A stretch of DNA of 64,000 nt from assembly GCF_003634775.1 (NCBI RefSeq), contig NZ_RBXB01000003.1, positions 248,001 to 312,000 of the forward strand, written 5' to 3'. Origin of the DNA: Chryseobacterium defluvii (GTDB lineage: Bacteria; Bacteroidota; Bacteroidia; Flavobacteriales; Weeksellaceae). The notes under the pieces were generated by a model. The model saw only the letters and a program-made list of their open reading frames with translations, made no database searches and was not told where the DNA came from. The translations under genes were made by a program, and so were the position numbers. Positions 60,124 to 64,000 of the stretch are shown here, one piece after another. Each line of letters opens with the position of its first letter. Position 1 is the stretch's first letter.

Positions 60124-61623
60124 ATGTTAAACTTTCTCAAGAAAAAAATAGCATTGATCTGGGCTAAAAAACATGTCCGGAACACTGAAGAATTTAAACA
60201 AAATCCTCAAAAAAAACAAGAAGAGCTACTGCTTTCTTTTATAGATACGGCTGGAAAAACTCTTTTTGGAAGAGAGCATGATTTTGAAAACATCCGTTCT
60301 ATTGAAGATTTCCAGGCGAGAGTACCTATTTCCGATTATGAAGATCTGAAACCTTATATAGAGAGGATGAAAAAAGGGCAAGCCAATATTTTATGGACGG
60401 GAACTCCGGAATATTTTGCCAAAACATCGGGAACAACTTCAGGCTCAAAATATATTCCTATTTCAAAAGAAGGCATGCCTTATCAGATTGCAGGAGCTCA
60501 AAGCGCCCTGTTTCATTATATCGCCAGGAAAAACAATGCGGATTTCGTTGAGGGGAAAATGATTTTCCTTCAGGGAAGCCCTGAGCTGGAAGAAGTCTAT
60601 GGAATAAAAACAGGCAGACTTTCCGGCATTGTCGCTCATCATATTCCTAACTATTTACAAAAAAACCGCTTACCAAGCTGGGAAACCAATATTATGGAAG
60701 ATTGGGAAGCAAAGGTTGATAAAATTGTAGCGGAAACGGAAAAAGAAAACATGACGCTAATTTCAGGAATACCACCTTGGCTAATCATGTATTTTGAGAA
60801 GTTAATTGAACGACACGGAAAAAAGATCAAGCAGATATTTCCTAATCTTCAGCTGATCGTTACGGGAGGAGTGAACTATGAACCTTACCGGGATAAAATG
60901 GAAGACCTGTTGGGAGGAAAAGTTGATATTGTTCAGACATTTCCCGCTTCAGAAGGTTTTTTTGCCTTCCAGGATGATTACACCCGGGAAGGGCTTTTAC
61001 TTTTGACCAATCATGGAATTTTTTATGAATTTGTTCCATTAGAAGAATATGGAAAACCTAATGCGGGAAGATTAACGTTAAAAGACATTGAGCTTCATAA
61101 AGACTACGCTTTAATTTTAACGACTAATTCCGGGTTATGGGCTTATTCTATAGGAGATGTGATACGATTTATTGATACAAAACCACATAGAATTTTAGTG
61201 AGCGGAAGAACAAAACATTTCACATCGGCTTTTGGAGAACACGTGATTGCCTTTGAAGTTGAAGAAGCGGTAAAAGCTACTTTGGAACAGTTTCCTGCCC
61301 AGATTACCGAATTTCATCTGGCTCCTCAGGTAAATCCCGGAGAAGGGCTTCCTTACCATGAATGGTTTATTGAATTTGAAAAGACTCCTCAGGATATGGA
61401 ATCTTTTAGAAATGAACTCGATGAACAGCTCAGAAAACGTAATACATATTATGATGATCTGATTTCAGGAAACATTTTGCAACCACTCCAAATTACTCAG
61501 CTGAAAAAAAACGCATTCCAGGAGTATGCAAAATCACAGGGCAAACTAGGTGGCCAGAATAAAATCCCAAGACTTGCCAATGACAGAAAAATTGCCGATT
61601 TATTGAAAATCTATAAAATTTAG
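60124..61623 (+). CDS. GH3 family acyl-acid amido synthetase-like protein
   Basis: 499 residues. ANL-superfamily adenylating enzyme. Visible: 'AKTSGTTSGSKYIPISKEG' (ATP-binding, about 98-116), 'DIVQTFPASEGFFAFQDD' and 'GLWAYSIGDVIRFIDTKPHRILVSGRTKHFTSAFGEHV'-type hinge region (described in segments 'YSIGDVIRF' and 'VSGRTKHFTSAFGEHV'). Plant GH3 enzymes join amino acids to carboxylic acids; bacterial members are common in Bacteroidota and little studied. Monocistronic, cytoplasmic, no signal peptide. Confidence 0.9.
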   Translation: MLNFLKKKIALIWAKKHVRNTEEFKQNPQKKQEELLLSFIDTAGKTLFGREHDFENIRSIEDFQARVPISDYEDLKPYIERMKKGQANILWTGTPEYFAKTSGTTSGSKYIPISKEGMPYQIAGAQSALFHYIARKNNADFVEGKMIFLQGSPELEEVYGIKTGRLSGIVAHHIPNYLQKNRLPSWETNIMEDWEAKVDKIVAETEKENMTLISGIPPWLIMYFEKLIERHGKKIKQIFPNLQLIVTGGVNYEPYRDKMEDLLGGKVDIVQTFPASEGFFAFQDDYTREGLLLLTNHGIFYEFVPLEEYGKPNAGRLTLKDIELHKDYALILTTNSGLWAYSIGDVIRFIDTKPHRILVSGRTKHFTSAFGEHVIAFEVEEAVKATLEQFPAQITEFHLAPQVNPGEGLPYHEWFIEFEKTPQDMESFRNELDEQLRKRNTYYDDLISGNILQPLQITQLKKNAFQEYAKSQGKLGGQNKIPRLANDRKIADLLKIYKI

Positions 61624-61666
61624 ACACATTTTCTTCATTACAAAAACGTATATTCAAAAAAAATTA

Positions 61667-61674
61667 TAAATTTG
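61667..61674 (+). promoter_or_regulatory. -7 promoter element of the 61693 lipoprotein
   Basis: TAAATTTG, matching TAnnTTTG, 18 nt before the ATG. No TTG at the usual spacing. Confidence 0.45.
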
Positions 61675-61692
61675 AAAAACTAAAAAATAATA

Positions 61693-62055
61693 ATGAAAGC
61701 AGCTGTACTTTTAAAATCATCTTTATTAACGTCTTTATTTGTTATTTCATCTTGTGCTACTACAAAGTATTCCGAGGATATTTCAAAGAACGATTATTCT
61801 AATCTTGAAGCAGGAAGAACGTATATCGTTACTATGAAAGACGGTTCTAAAAAACAAAAAATGCTATTCCGTAATGTAGATGGTGACAATATTATCGGTA
61901 CAGCAGGAAAGAAAGACAGTACGGAAGTGATTATTCCTAAATCTAATGTTGCCGCCGTAAAGGACAGATCTAAAGCACGTGTAGTAGCAGGTGCCACGGT
62001 AATCGGAGCTGCAGGTGTTGCTGCTCTTGTATTAAGTTCGACAAGAGCGGATTAA
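61693..62055 (+). CDS. Small lipoprotein with C-terminal hydrophobic helix
   Basis: 120 residues. Signal peptide with lipobox ISSC, a middle part of short beta strands ('GRTYIVTMKDGSKKQKMLFRNVDGDNIIGT'-type segment, and 'TEVIIPKSNVAAVKDRSK'), then a hydrophobic C-terminal helix 'VVAGATVIGAAGVAALVL'. The middle resembles small SH3/LysM-like barrel domains found in Bacteroidota lipoproteins; no function assigned. A terminator follows which overlaps the next gene's promoter. Confidence 0.75.
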   Translation: MKAAVLLKSSLLTSLFVISSCATTKYSEDISKNDYSNLEAGRTYIVTMKDGSKKQKMLFRNVDGDNIIGTAGKKDSTEVIIPKSNVAAVKDRSKARVVAGATVIGAAGVAALVLSSTRAD

Positions 62056-62112
62056 ATAGATTTTATCTTTCAGTATCTATTTGATTTATCAGTTAAAAAT
62101 GCATTATAACGC

Positions 62113-62143
62113 TAGCCTTAAATGAATATTTAGGGCTATTTTT
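62113..62143 (+). terminator. Rho-independent terminator overlapping the MFS promoter
   Basis: Left arm TAGCCTTAAAT (62113-62123), loop GAAT, right arm ATTTAGGGCTA (62128-62138; one G-T pair), then TTTTT. The end of the stem and the T-run are also the -7 element TATTTTTG of the next gene. Confidence 0.75.
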
Positions 62144-62144
62144 G
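62137..62144 (+). promoter_or_regulatory. -7 promoter element of the MFS gene, built from a terminator tail
   Basis: TATTTTTG, matching TAnnTTTG, formed by the last two stem bases and the T-run of the preceding terminator. It ends 3 nt before the ATG at 62148. Confidence 0.45.
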
Positions 62145-62147
62145 TGC

Positions 62148-63383
62148 ATGATTTCATTTACTCCGCTGAAGACGTTGCAAAATGTTGAATTCAGGAATCT
62201 TCTTACGGGAAGATTTTTTATTGTATTAGCTTTTAGAATGCTTGCTACTTTACTGGGATGGTGGGTGTATCAATTAACAAAGGATCCCTTTTCAATCGGG
62301 CTTATCGGACTCTCGGAGGTAATTCCGGCTGTAAGTTGTGCTTTATACGCAGGTCATGTTATTGATATGAATGAAAAGAAGAAGCTCTTACTGATCTGCA
62401 ATTATGCATATATCTTTTTAATCGGGCTTTTACTTATTCCTGCTTTCTTTGGAAGTAAAACGCATTTCACAGGGCATCAGATCACCTATTATATCTATGG
62501 TGTTATATTTTTCACGGGAATTGCAAGAGCATTTATAGGCCCTATTGTTCCATCAATGATTCCTAAGATCGTAAAGAAAGAAAATCTTCCTAATGCGGTA
62601 ACATTAAATCAGGCTGCCTTTTTAGTCTCTTCCGTTTGTGGTCATGCGATAGGAGGATTCCTTATTGCCGGATTTGGAGTGAAATGGACTTTAGTATTTA
62701 TTATTTTACTGATATTTATTGCGTCCCTGTTTTTCTGGCAGCTGAACAAGCAACATTCTGAATATAAAAAAGAACAGGTGAATGTAATGGAAAGCATGAG
62801 AGAAGGTGTTGACTATATACTCAAAACAAAAGAGATTTTAGGAGCATTATGTCTTGATATGTTTGCGGTCCTGTTCGGCGGGGCAGTTGCCATGATCCCT
62901 GTTTACGCGACAGATATTCTAAAGGTGGGAGCAGAAGGATTCGGGTTATTAAATGCCGCTTCGGACATTGGCTCTATGTGCATTATTACTATTTTATCCA
63001 TCATTCCTTTGAGAAAAAATCAAGGGAAAATATTATTGGTGGTGGTTGCCGGATTTGGGCTTTGTATTATCGGTTTCGGTTTATCTCAGCTTTACTGGCT
63101 TTCATTTATGTTCTTGGTTCTCAGCGGAATGCTTGATGGAATCTCCGTAGTAATCCGTGGAACTATTGTCCAGTTGAAAACACCGGACCACATCCGTGGG
63201 CGTGTATTGAGTGTCAACTCCATATTTATCATGTCCAGCAATGAAATGGGGCAATTTGAAAGCGGGTTGGCTGCTAAGCTTATGGGCGTTGTGCGTTCTG
63301 TTGTATTTGGTGGGACAATGACGGTTCTTATCGCCTTGATTGTTGGGAGCACAAATCCCAAATTAAGAAAAATGCAATACTAA
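62148..63383 (+). CDS. Major facilitator superfamily transporter
   Basis: 411 residues with about 12 hydrophobic segments. 'VIDMNEKKKLLLICNY' lies at the loop 2-3 position of the family motif A region, and 'NAVTLNQAAFLVSSVCGHAIGGFLIAGFG' and 'MREGVDYILKTKEILGALCLDMFAVLFGGAVAMIPVYA' are typical of the enterobactin-exporter/MFS_3 type group. Probably an exporter, substrate unknown. The ATG at 62148 is used because a TTG two codons earlier lies within the -7 element. Confidence 0.9.
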   Translation: MISFTPLKTLQNVEFRNLLTGRFFIVLAFRMLATLLGWWVYQLTKDPFSIGLIGLSEVIPAVSCALYAGHVIDMNEKKKLLLICNYAYIFLIGLLLIPAFFGSKTHFTGHQITYYIYGVIFFTGIARAFIGPIVPSMIPKIVKKENLPNAVTLNQAAFLVSSVCGHAIGGFLIAGFGVKWTLVFIILLIFIASLFFWQLNKQHSEYKKEQVNVMESMREGVDYILKTKEILGALCLDMFAVLFGGAVAMIPVYATDILKVGAEGFGLLNAASDIGSMCIITILSIIPLRKNQGKILLVVVAGFGLCIIGFGLSQLYWLSFMFLVLSGMLDGISVVIRGTIVQLKTPDHIRGRVLSVNSIFIMSSNEMGQFESGLAAKLMGVVRSVVFGGTMTVLIALIVGSTNPKLRKMQY

Positions 63384-63447
63384 ATTTATTTTACTTATAA
63401 TTCTATTAAATATATTACATTTTTTTCAATTAACCATTAATAATTTT

Positions 63448-63455
63448 TATATTTG
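63448..63455 (+). promoter_or_regulatory. -7 promoter element of the 63477 gene
   Basis: TATATTTG, matching TAnnTTTG, 21 nt before the ATG. No TTG at the usual spacing. Confidence 0.45.
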
Positions 63456-63476
63456 CTTTATAAAATTTCCCCTTTT

Positions 63477-64000
63477 ATGAAAAAAATTCTATTATTTTTT
63501 CTGTTACTATCGTCGCAGATATTCTTTTCTCAATCAGATTGTCCTACGGCAATTGCCGTTTGTGGGAATGCCAACATTTCTTACACCCCTTCCGGACCCG
63601 GAAATATCCTGGAAGATTTAGGAGGATGTCTTATTGATGACGAAAACTTTTCTGTATGGTATACTTTCACGGTTGCTACTTCAGGAACATTAGCGTTTAC
63701 GATTGATGCCAATGTTGACAATGATGATTACGACTTTGGGGTATACGGACCCAACAAGCAGTGTAGCAATTTAGGTGCTCCCATCAGATGTAATTTCGCA
63801 GGAGTTTCTCCTACAGGAAATACGGGTCTTTCCCTGACTCCACCTCCTAATGCATACTGGAGTCCGCATTTAAATGTAGTTGCAGGAGAAACCTATTATT
63901 TAATTATTGACAACTATAGTAATTCAGCTAATGGATTTTCTTTAATATGGTCGGGTACGGCAACGCTGGCTTCTCCGTTTAATGATCCTGCGATCACTCC
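63477..64000 (+). CDS. Large secreted protein, N-terminal part (probable T9SS substrate), 3' end outside window
   Basis: 174 codons are present with no stop before the window edge. A signal peptide (MKKILLFFLLLSSQIFFSQ) is followed by 'DCPTAIAVCGNANISYTPSGPGN', 'SVWYTFTVATSGTLAFTIDAN', 'DDYDFGVYGPNKQC' and 'LNVVAGETYYLIIDNYSNS', the pattern of the N-terminal PPC-like/adhesion domain of long flavobacterial proteins that end in a type IX secretion signal. The C-terminal signal, which would settle this, is not in the window. Confidence 0.75.
   Translation, partial: MKKILLFFLLLSSQIFFSQSDCPTAIAVCGNANISYTPSGPGNILEDLGGCLIDDENFSVWYTFTVATSGTLAFTIDANVDNDDYDFGVYGPNKQCSNLGAPIRCNFAGVSPTGNTGLSLTPPPNAYWSPHLNVVAGETYYLIIDNYSNSANGFSLIWSGTATLASPFNDPAIT

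Noticed and set aside
1-64000. tRNA, rRNA, transposase, integrase, phage or CRISPR genes
   Set aside because: None seen on either strand; the accessory content is a polysaccharide locus, not a mobile element.

Overview
The window is AT-rich chromosomal DNA from a member of the Bacteroidota, most likely a Chryseobacterium-like flavobacterium (family Weeksellaceae). The evidence is a SusC/SusD pair with a third lipoprotein, Bacteroidota-type -7 promoter elements (TAnnTTTG, a few with a TTG/TTTG -33 box), almost no Shine-Dalgarno sequences, many SPII lipoproteins with acidic residues after the cysteine, a Porin_10-type porin, and the family-typical 'VGIGT..P.ATLDVNG' secreted proteins. No rRNA, tRNA, CRISPR array, transposase or integrase was seen.

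Layout. (1) 1-7199, minus strand: the N-terminal part of a putative porin, then a SusC-SusD-lipoprotein outer-membrane uptake operon. (2) 7507-12245, minus: rimP-nusA-infB, with a full-consensus promoter and a terminator-shaped hairpin in its leader. (3) 12461-43867: a cell-surface polysaccharide locus of about 31 kb. It starts with ugd-rfbB-rfbA, continues with an ABC exporter (wzm-wzt, Wzt with a C-terminal extension) and a dTDP-3-acetamido-3,6-dideoxyhexose cassette (FdtA/QdtA isomerase, acetyltransferase, aminotransferase). Then comes a long run of glycosyltransferases (GT2, GT4, orphan GT-A types) mixed with acyltransferases, methyltransferases, a 2-oxoglutarate/Fe(II) oxygenase, an SDR and an AsnB-type amidotransferase. 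In its middle, on the opposite strand, lies a compact module (38068-32632): FkbH-like HAD protein, acyl carrier protein, MaoC-type dehydratase, SDR reductase, MBOAT and SGNH protein. No Wzx or Wzy and no initiating phosphoglycosyltransferase is present, so assembly appears to be of the ABC-exporter type, with lipid-carrier initiation encoded elsewhere. (4) 44150-49775: an orphan lipoprotein, a serine-acetyltransferase-like enzyme, and a probable CO2/bicarbonate operon (beta-carbonic anhydrase, small secreted protein, SulP transporter, second beta-carbonic anhydrase). (5) 49887-57535, minus: pth, a lipoprotein, three tandem paralogous secreted proteins, and mfd. (6) 57744-64000, plus: a papain-like lipoprotein and partner, small lipoproteins, a repeat peptide, a GH3-family enzyme, an MFS transporter, and the start of a large secreted protein.

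The most interesting object is the 38068-32632 module. Its parts could build a small acyl group on a dedicated ACP, starting from a glyceryl unit loaded by the FkbH-like protein, and pass it through the MBOAT to the polysaccharide. An order of glyceryl-ACP, then pyruvyl-ACP (dehydration), then lactyl-ACP (reduction) fits the enzyme set chemically; this is inference, not shown by sequence. Other points of note are the leader hairpin before rimP, several consensus -7 elements only 3-4 nt before ATG codons (possible leaderless mRNAs), a terminator that doubles as a -7 element, and an 81-residue secreted peptide whose two 15-residue repeats are identical in protein but differ at 10 of 15 codons.
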